NCBI GenBank assembly: GCA_022843845.1
Contig: JALHMW010000002.1
Location: 27,559-91,558, forward strand
Length of the DNA: 64,000 bases
Origin: Archangium sp.
Lineage (GTDB): Bacteria; Myxococcota; Myxococcia; Myxococcales; Myxococcaceae
Direction of reading: 5' to 3'
In this document: in pieces, positions 52,935 to 61,258 of the stretch
How the letters are laid out: every line of letters begins with the position of its first letter
Position numbering within the stretch: position 1 is the stretch's first letter
The notes under the pieces: generated by a model
What the model was told of the DNA's origin: nothing
Seen by the model: only the letters and a program-made list of their open reading frames with translations
Database searches by the model: none
Program-made: the position numbers and the translations under genes

Positions 52935-54554
52935 TCAGAACACGCCGTCACGCCGTGACAACAGGTCCTTCAGCATCACGTCGATCGTGTCCCGTACCTG
53001 CTCGTTGATCCGCTGCACCAGGGCGAGATCGCCAGCCGCGTCCGCTCCACCATCGACCACGATCGGCGTCCCGAACCTGAGGAACCAGCGCGCCGGCAAG
53101 GGGGGCAGGGTGAGCGGCAGAAACGGCATGCCGAGCGCCGAGCCGGGCAGCTTCGCCAACAACGGCATCGACTCTTCGGCGCCGACGATGGCCACCGGGA
53201 CGATCGGCACGCCAGCGCGCGCCGCGATCTTCACGTAGCCACCGCGCCCGAACCGCTGCAGTTGGTACCGCTCCGCGAACGGCTTCGACAACCCCTGAAT
53301 GCCCTCGGGGAACACCACGATCGGCGTCGCGTCGGCGAGCAGCTGCATCGCGTTCTCGGGGCTCGCGCGCACGGCACCCAGGCGGTTCCACAACACACCC
53401 AGCCCCGGCGCGTGGAAGATCTGATCCTCCAGCAGCCACCGCGCGGGCTTCAGGTCGGCCCGATGACGCTTGAGCGCATGGTGCAGGAGTGGCCCGTCGA
53501 TCGGCAACGCTCCGGCGTGGTTCGCGACCAGCACCGACGCGCCCGGAGGCACCAGGTTCGCCCCCTCGACCGTCACGCGCCAATACCGCTCGTACAACGC
53601 ATCGGCGAGCGGCTGCAGCGCGGCGACGAGCGACTCGTCACGCCCGTACGCATCGACGCGCGTGTCTTTCCCCGACTGGCCAAGGAGCGCGCGCACCGCG
53701 CCTGCGATTCCACGAGCCGAGGCGACGGCCCCGTCCTTCGACAACAACGACGTCCGCGACCGCTGCTCGGTGATGGGCGCCGAGGGCTCGGCGTCTTCGT
53801 TCGACGTGCGCGTCACCAGCGACGGCGACTGCGAGTGCGGCTCCGCGAACGACAGCGGATGCGCGTCGGGCGTTTCAGCATGGCGTACCGGATCCACCAC
53901 GACCGAAGGTGACTGGGCGTGCGGTTGCGCTCCCAAGAGCTCGACCGCCTCAGGTGTCTGCGCGTGCGCGATCGGGTCTGCCTTCAACGAAGGGGACCCA
54001 GGGTGTGCCTGCGCGGCCGACAGCTCCCGCGCGCTGGGGGCGTCGGCGTGAACGACCGCCTGGAACTGCACCGTCGGCGAGTGCGCGTGGGCCTGGGCGC
54101 CGCTCAGTGGGACCGCCACCGGCGCCGCGGCATGCGCCACGGGATCGGCCCGAACGAAGGGCGAGTGACTGTGACGCGCGGGCATTCGGCCCAGCGTGAA
54201 GCCCTCGGGCGTCGCGTCGTGGTGAACGGGGTCGGCGGCGACGACCGGCGAGCCGTGGTGCTGCGAAGGCGCTCGTCCCAGCGTCGTGGCCACTGGCGCA
54301 CCGGCGTGCGGCATCGGGTCTGCGCCGATCGTCGGCGCGTTACCGTGCGAGGCCGGAGCTCGTCCCAGCGGCGTGGCCCTTGGGGTCGCGTCGTGGCGAA
54401 CGGGCTCTTTCGAGGAGCGCTTCGCCTTCGTCTGCAGCTCGGGCGTGGGTGGTCGCGCGCCCCCGGTCTTCAGCGTGGGCTTCGTCGCGACGGGCACCCG
54501 AGCCGCCGCGCCGCGCTTGAATGGGTCGTTGCCGAGCACTCGTTTCGCCGCCAT
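52935..54554 (-). CDS. Lysophospholipid-type acyltransferase with seven N-terminal His/Pro repeats
   Basis: 539 aa. Residues 51-249 are seven tandem 28-29-residue repeats (consensus P-V-x-H-A-x-x-P ... L-x-x-A-x-x-H-x-x-S-P-x-V-x-A-D). From ~300 a PlsC-like acyltransferase follows: VANHAGALPIDG (His...Asp box in the spaced form seen in this subgroup), a GRGGYVKIA segment and FPEGIQG. Expected to acylate a glycerolipid or glycolipid at the inner membrane. The repeats are not part of any acyltransferase I know. Start 54554 is 3 bases after the epimerase stop, so one operon. Confidence 0.8.
   Translation of the reverse strand: MAAKRVLGNDPFKRGAAARVPVATKPTLKTGGARPPTPELQTKAKRSSKEPVRHDATPRATPLGRAPASHGNAPTIGADPMPHAGAPVATTLGRAPSQHHGSPVVAADPVHHDATPEGFTLGRMPARHSHSPFVRADPVAHAAAPVAVPLSGAQAHAHSPTVQFQAVVHADAPSARELSAAQAHPGSPSLKADPIAHAQTPEAVELLGAQPHAQSPSVVVDPVRHAETPDAHPLSFAEPHSQSPSLVTRTSNEDAEPSAPITEQRSRTSLLSKDGAVASARGIAGAVRALLGQSGKDTRVDAYGRDESLVAALQPLADALYERYWRVTVEGANLVPPGASVLVANHAGALPIDGPLLHHALKRHRADLKPARWLLEDQIFHAPGLGVLWNRLGAVRASPENAMQLLADATPIVVFPEGIQGLSKPFAERYQLQRFGRGGYVKIAARAGVPIVPVAIVGAEESMPLLAKLPGSALGMPFLPLTLPPLPARWFLRFGTPIVVDGGADAAGDLALVQRINEQVRDTIDVMLKDLLSRRDGVF
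53808..54404 (-). repeat. Seven tandem protein-coding repeats of 84-87 bases
   Basis: Repeats 1-3 are 29 codons and 4-7 are 28 codons, in frame within the acyltransferase gene. Fixed positions are Pro-1, His-4, Pro-8, Leu-13, His-19/20, Pro-23/24 and Asp at the end of most units. Units differ enough to indicate an old expansion. Confidence 0.85.
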
Positions 54555-54557
54555 TCG

Positions 54558-55520
54558 TCACCCCCGCCGAGTCATCGTCGCCATCGCCTCGTGTACAGGC
54601 AGGTGAGGCAGAAAGTGAAGGTCTCGCGCAGCCCGGCGCCCGTCCGCGAGCCACGAGTACCTGAAGAAGTCCATCAACGCCCACGGGCTCGCTGGAAGCC
54701 CGACGGCCTCCAGTGCAGTAACGGCCGAGCGCAAGAGGGGCCCGGCCATCGGCAGCGTGGTCGTTCCCGCCGCGCGCAGCAGCGACGACACCGGCGCGAC
54801 GCCCTCTCCGACGATGTTGAAGATGCCCCGGGCACGGGTGTGAAGCGCCAGGTACAACGCGCGGCCTGCGTCGTCTTCGTGCACGACTTGCCAGAGCGGG
54901 TCGAACCCCATCACCGTCGGCACCACGCGCGCTCGCACCAGCCGGGTGAACGGGTTGTTCGACGACGGGCCGACGATGGGCGCGAAGCGCAGCACGAGCA
55001 CCTCGACGTCGGGGAAGCGGTCGACGAACTCGGCGAGCTGGCGCTCCACCTCGAAGCGATCGCTGACGAACCGGATGCCTGGCACCGTCTGCAGGGGCTG
55101 CGTCTCGGTCGCGTAGGCAGGGTTCTGCGCCCGCGCTCCGTAGAGCACCGTCAACGAGGGAACGATGAGCCGCGGCACCTTCACGGCGCCAGCCGCCGCG
55201 AGCAGATGGAGCGTGCCGATCACCTCGAGCTCATGCGCGAAGCTCGCCCGGTGCACGCGCGAGTTGACGAACGCGAGGTGATAGAGCGCGTCGAGCCTCG
55301 CCTCGAAGAGCGCCCGTTCGAGATCGCCCTCGGCGCCAGGCCGCAGCAGGTCGAGCCGCACGAACCGGACGCGCTCGGGCAGGTCGACCGGACGGGTGAC
55401 GTCGAACACCACGATCTCGGTGACGCGAGGATCCTCGAGGAGCCTGGGGAGCAGCACCCGGCCGAGGTCGCTCGCCGCGCCCGTCACGCCCACTCGTCTG
55501 TGCGTTCGCCCCGCCACCAT
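54558..55520 (-). CDS. NAD-dependent epimerase/dehydratase (extended SDR)
   Basis: 320 aa from ATG 55520. Rossmann glycine motif GVTGAASDLGR, Asp after beta-2 (VVFDVTRP), then YHLAFVNSRV and LTVLYGA region. The usual YxxxK is not clear: the active-site area reads IRFVSDRFEVERQ, with Ser/Asp in place of Tyr, so catalytic competence is uncertain. Substrates are probably sugar- or lipid-linked. An earlier ATG (55559) would overlap the divergent gene's start codon. Coupled to the acyltransferase downstream (3-base gap). Confidence 0.75.
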   Translation of the reverse strand: MVAGRTHRRVGVTGAASDLGRVLLPRLLEDPRVTEIVVFDVTRPVDLPERVRFVRLDLLRPGAEGDLERALFEARLDALYHLAFVNSRVHRASFAHELEVIGTLHLLAAAGAVKVPRLIVPSLTVLYGARAQNPAYATETQPLQTVPGIRFVSDRFEVERQLAEFVDRFPDVEVLVLRFAPIVGPSSNNPFTRLVRARVVPTVMGFDPLWQVVHEDDAGRALYLALHTRARGIFNIVGEGVAPVSSLLRAAGTTTLPMAGPLLRSAVTALEAVGLPASPWALMDFFRYSWLADGRRAARDLHFLPHLPVHEAMATMTRRG

Positions 55521-55557
55521 CGCCGTTGCCTGATACGACACCACGCGGTCCGATGCC

Positions 55558-56559
55558 ATGCGTCGCCTTCATCTCGTCATCGCAGGTGTGCTGCTCGTCA
55601 CGTTCCCGGCACGGGCCCACGACGCCGACGTGCTCTACGCGCGCCTCGAGCCCGGGCCTGCCGGCACGTTGATCGAGATCGTCACGCTCACCAACGCGAG
55701 CCTCGCGCTGCTCGCTCCGGTGGACGCGAACGACGACGGGGTGCTCACGCAGGCCGACCTCGACGCCCGGGCCGACGCGCTGAAGGCCGGCGTCTGGAGC
55801 GATATGCCGCTCTCAGTCGGCGGCGTGGCGTGCACCCGGTCGGACGAGGCCGCGCAGCTCGAAGACGGCTTCGTGGCGCTGACGGCGAGCTGGCGGTGTC
55901 CCGAGGAGGGCGATCTCCGGCAGGACTTCAAGGTGCTCCGGGTGTTGCCGACGAACTACCGCGTCGTCCTGGGCAGTCAGCTCGATGGGGAGCGTGGCCG
56001 ACGCTTCGCCCAGGGCGTCTTCACCGCCCTCGAGGTGCCCAGGCCAAAGGCGCCCGGGCTCTTCGATGGCGACCGGCTTCGTCGTGGTCTGGAGCAGGGC
56101 GTTCGAGACAACGGCGTCGTCGAGGCGCTGGCGGCGTTGCTGCTGATCTTCCTGACCGCGAGAGGCGTGCGGGGTGGAGGGCTGCGCGTCGCGCTCCTGA
56201 TGTTGGGTGCGTGTGTGGTGTTCTCTGGGAGCGCAGCGCTGCTTGCTGGGCCAGTGACGCTGTCGCTCGGCGTGCTGATGCTGGTGTTTCTTCCGCCCGG
56301 TGCCGGGCCCGGGCGGCTCCTCGTGGTTGCACCCGTGCTCGTCGGGATCGGGCTTGGGTTGCGCTCGCGGCTGTCGGCTTTCGGAGACGGGCTCGGCTGG
56401 CTTTGTGGGTTGCTCCTGCTGGCAGTCGCCCTGCTTGCGGGGGGCGTTCCCATGGGGGACATTCTCCAACGGCGAGTCCGCCTGTTCCTCGTCGTCAAAC
56501 TCGTCCTCGTCGCCGTCGTTCTCGTGTCGGCAGGGCTTCGCGCATTGCGCTTGGAGTGA
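55558..56559 (+). CDS. HupE/UreJ-like membrane protein with EF-hand-like loop
   Basis: 333 aa. Signal peptide (LVIAGVLLVTFPARAHD), then an exported domain with DANDDGVLTQADL, a classic 12-residue calcium-loop pattern. About six hydrophobic helices follow residue 180 (VVEALAALLLIFLTA; VALLMLGACVVFSGSAALLA; LLVVAPVLVGIGLGL; WLCGLLLLAVALLAGGVPMG). The layout matches HupE/UreJ_2-type proteins, linked in some bacteria to metal or gas transport. No hydrogenase or urease genes are near, so role unknown. Followed after 5 bases by another membrane gene. Confidence 0.68.
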   Translation: MRRLHLVIAGVLLVTFPARAHDADVLYARLEPGPAGTLIEIVTLTNASLALLAPVDANDDGVLTQADLDARADALKAGVWSDMPLSVGGVACTRSDEAAQLEDGFVALTASWRCPEEGDLRQDFKVLRVLPTNYRVVLGSQLDGERGRRFAQGVFTALEVPRPKAPGLFDGDRLRRGLEQGVRDNGVVEALAALLLIFLTARGVRGGGLRVALLMLGACVVFSGSAALLAGPVTLSLGVLMLVFLPPGAGPGRLLVVAPVLVGIGLGLRSRLSAFGDGLGWLCGLLLLAVALLAGGVPMGDILQRRVRLFLVVKLVLVAVVLVSAGLRALRLE

Positions 56560-56564
56560 CGCTC

Positions 56565-57128
56565 ATGTTTCGTTTGCTTCTGCTCTCGATGGGCACGGTA
56601 TCGGTTGCTGCCGCCGCCCAGACAAGTTCGGTCGAGGCGGCCCCACAGACCGTGGCGCCAGCGTCGACACCGGCCGCGGAGGCCGAACCCACCACACAGC
56701 CTCCAGTCGTCATGACCGAAGAGGCACCACCAGTGGTCGCGCCCAGGAAGCCTCGTACCGACCTGGTCGCGGTCGGAGCCCTTGGGGTGATGGGCGTCAC
56801 GATCGTCATTCAAGTCGTCGACTTCCTGGTGCAGTTGCAGGGCGCGAACCTCTTCGGCCAGGTGTTCGCAGTGCCTTTCGTGATCATCTCTGCGGTTCCA
56901 GTCCTCGGTTCGGGGGTGACCTCACTGTTGTTCCTCGGCTCCTCCAACAGCTCCGCGGCCCAAACCAGCTTTGGCATCAGGTCGCTGGTCTACTTTGGAG
57001 TTCAAGTCGCTGCGGGTGTGGTTGCGCTGGTGAGTGTTCTCACCAACAAGGCGCCCGCTGCCTCTCCGAGGGTTGCCCTCGTTCCCCTTGACGGAGGCGG
57101 CTTGCTCACCGCCAGTTTGCAGTTCTGA
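56565..57128 (+). CDS. Exported hypothetical membrane protein
   Basis: 187 aa. Start ATG 56565 with GGAG nearby; signal-like N-terminus (LLLLSMGTVSVAAAAQ), a Pro/Ala/Thr-rich stretch (~20-60) and then about three hydrophobic segments (DLVAVGALGVMGVTIVIQVVDFL; VFAVPFVIISAVPVLGSGV; SLVYFGVQVAAGVVALVSVL). No family recognised. Five bases after the HupE-like gene, so probably the same transcript. A far longer in-frame ORF extends upstream but runs antisense to the acyltransferase and epimerase genes and is rejected. Confidence 0.65.
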   Translation: MFRLLLLSMGTVSVAAAAQTSSVEAAPQTVAPASTPAAEAEPTTQPPVVMTEEAPPVVAPRKPRTDLVAVGALGVMGVTIVIQVVDFLVQLQGANLFGQVFAVPFVIISAVPVLGSGVTSLLFLGSSNSSAAQTSFGIRSLVYFGVQVAAGVVALVSVLTNKAPAASPRVALVPLDGGGLLTASLQF

Positions 57129-57203
57129 ATTCGAGGCTCGGCCAGGCGACCCCGCAGCAAACGCTTGCCGACGCCCGGGTGCAGCCTCGACACTCGTCCC
57201 GAC

Positions 57204-57977
57204 ATGGCGAAGGAAAGCTACAACGACCTCATCTTCATGCTCGGCGACCTCGCGCGTGAGCACCTGGCCGAGAAGAAGCCGCTGCCCAAGGGCATGGACG
57301 CGGTGTTCGAGTGCGAAGACGTGCTCCTGGGCATTCGCGAAGAGATCGCCGCGCTCGAAGGCGAGATGAACGACGAGGCCACGGCCTACCAGGACTTCCT
57401 CGATCAACAGGCTGCCGAGCGCGACGAGAAGCACGCGATCACCAAGAAGTGGCGGCACGCCGTTTCGGGCGTCGAGACCCGCTCCCGAGAGCTGCGCAAG
57501 TCGCTCTCGTCGCAGAAGGCCGCCCACCGGTACCAGAAGAACTCGCTGGCCCTCGCCGAGCAGAAGCACAAGGAGCTCGAGCAGCGCGAAGGCCACGACG
57601 TGAAGAAGATCGACACCAGCCGCGCGAACCTGAAGACCTTCCGCCTCAAGATGATGCGCAACTCGCGCATGCTCGAGGACATGGAGATGGAGCTCAACCA
57701 GGTGCTCACCCCGCGCCCGGGCCAGGTCGGCGCGCAGGGCATCCTCGCGCACAAGGAGCTCCTCGAGATGGAGGACCTCGCCGAAGAGAAGAAGGCCGAG
57801 CACGAGGAGCGCATGAAGGAGCTCGACAACGCTTTGGCCGCCAAGGAGCAGGAGGCCGCCGCGGCCGAGGAGGATCTCGACGGCGCCCTGTTCGACCTCG
57901 GAGAGGCCGTCTATGGCGACCGCACCCCGCACCCCCAGCTGAACCCCGTCTACGCCCGCCTGGACAAGGCCGGCTGA
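57204..57977 (+). CDS. Cytosolic coiled-coil protein
   Basis: 257 aa, no signal peptide. Long heptad-rich helices: LGIREEIAALEGEMNDEATAY, then RHAVSGVETRSRELRKSLSSQ, SLALAEQKHKELEQREG, and a second coiled coil around 190-235 (EDLAEEKKAEHEERMKELDNA). Rich in Glu/Lys/Ala/Gln. Probably a structural or scaffold protein; no enzyme motif. Start 57204 is preferred to 57165 because conserved-looking sequence begins at MAKESYND. Next gene is rpsA, 212 bases on, with its own likely promoter. Confidence 0.72.
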   Translation: MAKESYNDLIFMLGDLAREHLAEKKPLPKGMDAVFECEDVLLGIREEIAALEGEMNDEATAYQDFLDQQAAERDEKHAITKKWRHAVSGVETRSRELRKSLSSQKAAHRYQKNSLALAEQKHKELEQREGHDVKKIDTSRANLKTFRLKMMRNSRMLEDMEMELNQVLTPRPGQVGAQGILAHKELLEMEDLAEEKKAEHEERMKELDNALAAKEQEAAAAEEDLDGALFDLGEAVYGDRTPHPQLNPVYARLDKAG

Positions 57978-57980
57978 CCC

Positions 57981-58047
57981 CCTGCTGCACGCAGGCCCGT
58001 CTTAATTCCGCCGCTGCTTGACCCCGTGCGCGTTCCTCGCCTAAGCG
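57981..58047 (+). promoter_or_regulatory. Short hairpin and possible rpsA promoter
   Basis: CCTGC/GCAGG hairpin at 57981-57995 then CCCGTCTTAATT, a weak terminator for the coiled-coil gene. TTGACC at 58018-58023 and CTAAGC at 58041-58046 with a 17-base spacer could be the rpsA promoter, giving a leader of about 140 bases. Confidence 0.35.
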
Positions 58048-58189
58048 CGCGGCACTACCCGTCAATCGAGACCGGTGGGCAGGACCGCGCGCATTGCCCC
58101 GCGAGCGGACTGAAGCAGGTGCGTTCAAAAACCCGGGGTGTCGTACCCAGTCAGGCGTCTGTGTCGGGCTGGTCCAGGACAACCATTAC

Positions 58190-59902
58190 ATGCAGCAGAA
58201 CTTGAATCAGGGCTTCAACGCGGAAGGTGATGAGGATTTTGCGGCGCTCTTCGAGGCCTCGCTCAAGGAGAGCGGCGGCACCGGACTCGTGAAGGAAGGC
58301 GAGGTCATCAAGGGCGTCGTGGTGCGGGTCACTGCTGAGTTCGTCGTGGTCGACATCCGCTACAAGAGCGAGGGCCAGGTCGCCCTCGCAGAGTTCACCT
58401 CTCCGCGCGGTGAGATCACCGTCAAAGCCGGCGATTCCGTCGACGTCTTCGTCGAGTCCCGTGAGAACGACACGGGCATGGTCGTCCTCTCCAAGGAGAA
58501 GGCCGACAAGATGCGCATCTGGGACGAGATCTCGAACGCCGTGAAGGGCGACCAGATCATCAAGGGCACCATCACCGGCAGGGTGAAGGGCGGCCTCCAG
58601 GTCGACATCGGCGTCAAGGCCTTCCTCCCCGGCTCGCAGGTCGACATTCGCCCCGTGCGAAACCTCGACCAGTACCTGGGCAAGGAGTTCGAGTTCAAGG
58701 TCATCAAGTTCAACCAGAAGCGCGGCAACATCGTGCTGAGCCGCCGGGTGCTCCTCGAGAAGCAGCGTGAGGAGCAGAAGAAGGAGACGCTGAAGAACCT
58801 GAAGGAGGGCGCGATCATGAAGGGCCAGGTGAAGAACCTGACCGACTACGGCGCCTTCATCGATCTCGGCGGCATCGACGGCCTGCTGCACATCACCGAC
58901 ATGTCGTGGGGCCGCGTCGGCCACCCGAGCGAGATGTTCAACGTCGGCGACGAAGTGCGCGTCGTCGTCCTCAAGTTCGACCCGTCGCAGGAGCGCGTCA
59001 GCCTCGGTCTCAAGCAGATCCAGGAAGACCCGTGGCACCGCGCCGACGAGAAGTACCCGGTCGGCACCCGTGTGCACGGCAAGGTCGTCAGCCTCACCGA
59101 CTACGGCGCGTTCGTCGAGATCGAGCAGGGCGTCGAAGGCCTCGTTCACGTCAGCGAGATGACGTGGAACAAGCGCGTCAAGCACCCCTCGAAGATGATG
59201 GAGGTCGGCCGCGACGTCGAAGCGGTCGTTCTCGACATCGACCCGAAGGCCAAGCGCATCGCGCTCGGCATGAAGCAGATCGAGGTCAACCCCTGGACCG
59301 CGCTCGAGGACAAGTACCCGATCGGCTCGGTCATCAAGGGCGTCGTCCGCAACGTCACCGACTTCGGCATCTTCGTCGGCGTCGAAGAGGGCGTGGACGG
59401 TCTGGTGCACGTGTCCGACATCTCGTGGACCCAGCGCATCAAGCACCCGGGCGAGCTCTACAAGAAGGGTGACATCGTCGAGGCCGTGGTGCTCAACATC
59501 GACGTCGAGAACGAGCGCTTCTCACTCGGCATCAAGCAGCTGAGCCAGGACCCCTGGGACACGCTGTCCGAGCGTCTGCCTGTCGGCAGCCGCGTCAAGG
59601 GCAAGGTCACCAAGGTCACCGACTTCGGCGGCTTCGTCGAGATCGAGCCGGGCATCGAAGGCCTCGTGCACGTCTCGGAGATCAAGGAAGAGCGCGTGGA
59701 GAACCCCCGCGACGTCCTCTCCGAGAACCAGGAAGTCGACGTGAAGATCATCGACATCAACACCTCGGACCGGAAGATCGCCCTGTCGATCAAGGCCCTG
59801 CTGCACGAGGGTGAAGATGACTACCGCGAGTACCTCAAGAAGCAGGCTGAGCAGGCCCGCTCGCGCCTGGGCGACGTCATGGGCGGCAAGCTGAAGAAGT
59901 AA
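58190..59902 (+). CDS. rpsA: 30S ribosomal protein S1
   Basis: 570 aa from ATG 58190. It binds mRNA at the ribosome and aids initiation on weakly recognised starts. Six S1 domains are visible: VKGVVVRVTAEFVVVDIRYKSEG, IKGTITGRVKGGLQVDIGVKAF, MKGQVKNLTDYGAFIDLGGIDG and three more of the form VxGxVxxVTDFGxFVxIExGxEGLVHVSE. Upstream in-frame residues to 58094 do not look like S1. It has its own leader and ends at a strong terminator (59928). Likely highly expressed; codon use is very GC3-biased. Confidence 0.97.
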   Translation: MQQNLNQGFNAEGDEDFAALFEASLKESGGTGLVKEGEVIKGVVVRVTAEFVVVDIRYKSEGQVALAEFTSPRGEITVKAGDSVDVFVESRENDTGMVVLSKEKADKMRIWDEISNAVKGDQIIKGTITGRVKGGLQVDIGVKAFLPGSQVDIRPVRNLDQYLGKEFEFKVIKFNQKRGNIVLSRRVLLEKQREEQKKETLKNLKEGAIMKGQVKNLTDYGAFIDLGGIDGLLHITDMSWGRVGHPSEMFNVGDEVRVVVLKFDPSQERVSLGLKQIQEDPWHRADEKYPVGTRVHGKVVSLTDYGAFVEIEQGVEGLVHVSEMTWNKRVKHPSKMMEVGRDVEAVVLDIDPKAKRIALGMKQIEVNPWTALEDKYPIGSVIKGVVRNVTDFGIFVGVEEGVDGLVHVSDISWTQRIKHPGELYKKGDIVEAVVLNIDVENERFSLGIKQLSQDPWDTLSERLPVGSRVKGKVTKVTDFGGFVEIEPGIEGLVHVSEIKEERVENPRDVLSENQEVDVKIIDINTSDRKIALSIKALLHEGEDDYREYLKKQAEQARSRLGDVMGGKLKK

Positions 59903-59927
59903 GCCGTTCCCCACTCGTCGTGCCTTC

Positions 59928-59972
59928 GAGGCCGGTGCGCTCCTTCGTGGAGTTCGCCGGCCTCGTCGTTTT
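59928..59972 (+). terminator. rpsA terminator
   Basis: Long hairpin GAGGCCGGTGCGCTCC / GGAGTTCGCCGGCCTC with loop TTCGT, followed by GTCGTTTT. Shares its core with the groEL terminator. Confidence 0.8.
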
Positions 59973-60004
59973 CGGGTGGGCGCGTTCTGTGGCAAGAGGA
60001 CTTC

Positions 60005-61141
60005 GTGCGGCGAACGGCCTCGCTCCTCGGTGTCATCGTGCTGGTGCTCATCGCGCCTCTGGCTGCGGTGCCGTCGTACGACTTTCCCGGGAAGCGCCCC
60101 TTCGAGGGCGACTCGTGGGCGAACCCCTACGAGGGCTGGCAGGGGCCGTTCTTGAAGGTGAACCTGCACGCGCACTCACGCGCGTGGGGTGGCCTCACCG
60201 CGGGGCAGACCTCACCTGACGAGCTCGCCCACGCGTACGCCGAGCGCGGCTTCGCGGCGTTGGCCGTCTCGAACTACCACCAGGTGACTCGGGTCGACGC
60301 CGCGCCGCTGCCGATGATTCGGGCCTATGAGCACGGCCTCAACCTCAGCAAGAGCCACCGGCTCGTGCTGGGCACCGACGACGCCATCGGGGTCGACTTC
60401 CCCATCTCGACCCGCTCCTCGCGGCAGTGGGTGCTCGACGTGCTCGGCCACTCCGGAGGCCTCGTCGGGCTCACCCACCCCTCGCTGCGCCAGGGCCACT
60501 CGTGTCAGGACGTAGAGGCCCTCACGGGCTTTCAGCTGCTCGAGGTGCACAACCCGTACGCCAGGTCGCTCGCCGAGTGGGACTGCGCGCTGTCGGCCGG
60601 GCGGCTCGCGTGGGCGGTCGGCAACGACGATGCGCACTCGGCGAGAGAGGAGTCGATCGGCATCGCCTGGAACATGGTCGGCGCCGAGGCGGCGACCGAG
60701 GGCGCGTTGCTCGGCGCGATCGGCTCCGGGCGCTCGTACGTCGTGCGCGGCGAGCGGGGCCGAATGGACGTGCAGGTCGTCTCACTCGAGGTCGACGAGG
60801 TCGGCGCGATGACGCTCTCGCTCGATGGCGCGGCGCGGGTGGAGTGGCTCGTCGACAGCGGGGCCGTGCAGCACGTGGAGGAGAGCGTCTCGGTCTCTCG
60901 CTTCGTGCCGTCGCCCGGCGTGCATTACGTGCGCGCGGTGGTGCGCACGCCCATCACCGAGCTCGTGCTCAACCCCATCGTCCGGAGCGGGCGCTGGAGC
61001 CGCCCCGTGGCCACCATCGACTGGGTGACGACGTTCGGCTTCTGGGCCGGCTGGTTGGCCGCGGCCGCGGCGTTCGCCTGGCTCGGCCGGCCGCGAGCGC
61101 ATCTGCGGCTGGTCGCAGAGCCAGTGAAGCGCGCGGCGTAG
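60005..61141 (+). CDS. Membrane-anchored PHP-domain protein
   Basis: 378 aa, GTG start with AGAGGA just upstream. N-terminal hydrophobic anchor or signal (LLGVIVLVLIAPLAA), a PHP-type metal hydrolase domain (NLHAHSRAWGG, VSNYHQ, GTDDAIGVDF, GLTHPS, LEVHN, VGNDDAHS), a beta-sandwich and a C-terminal transmembrane helix (FWAGWLAAAAAFAWLG) with a short basic tail. The catalytic part should face the periplasm. Possible role in nucleotide or phosphosugar hydrolysis outside the cytosol; unknown. Confidence 0.8.
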   Translation: MRRTASLLGVIVLVLIAPLAAVPSYDFPGKRPFEGDSWANPYEGWQGPFLKVNLHAHSRAWGGLTAGQTSPDELAHAYAERGFAALAVSNYHQVTRVDAAPLPMIRAYEHGLNLSKSHRLVLGTDDAIGVDFPISTRSSRQWVLDVLGHSGGLVGLTHPSLRQGHSCQDVEALTGFQLLEVHNPYARSLAEWDCALSAGRLAWAVGNDDAHSAREESIGIAWNMVGAEAATEGALLGAIGSGRSYVVRGERGRMDVQVVSLEVDEVGAMTLSLDGAARVEWLVDSGAVQHVEESVSVSRFVPSPGVHYVRAVVRTPITELVLNPIVRSGRWSRPVATIDWVTTFGFWAGWLAAAAAFAWLGRPRAHLRLVAEPVKRAA

Positions 61142-61258
61142 CCGGAAATCGAAAGCGAGACGACCGCCCCGGTCGCCGCTCGACTGCATGCACGTGGTGC
61201 GCGAGAACCTGTTGCCCCATCGCGGTGTCTGGAGCGCCGCCCATTGGAGAACCACCCC

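Noticed and set aside
53919..57128. A 1069-codon plus-strand frame
   Set aside because: Most of it is antisense to the acyltransferase and epimerase genes and reads as Arg/Pro/Gly-rich sequence; only its last 188 codons (56565-57128) look like a protein.
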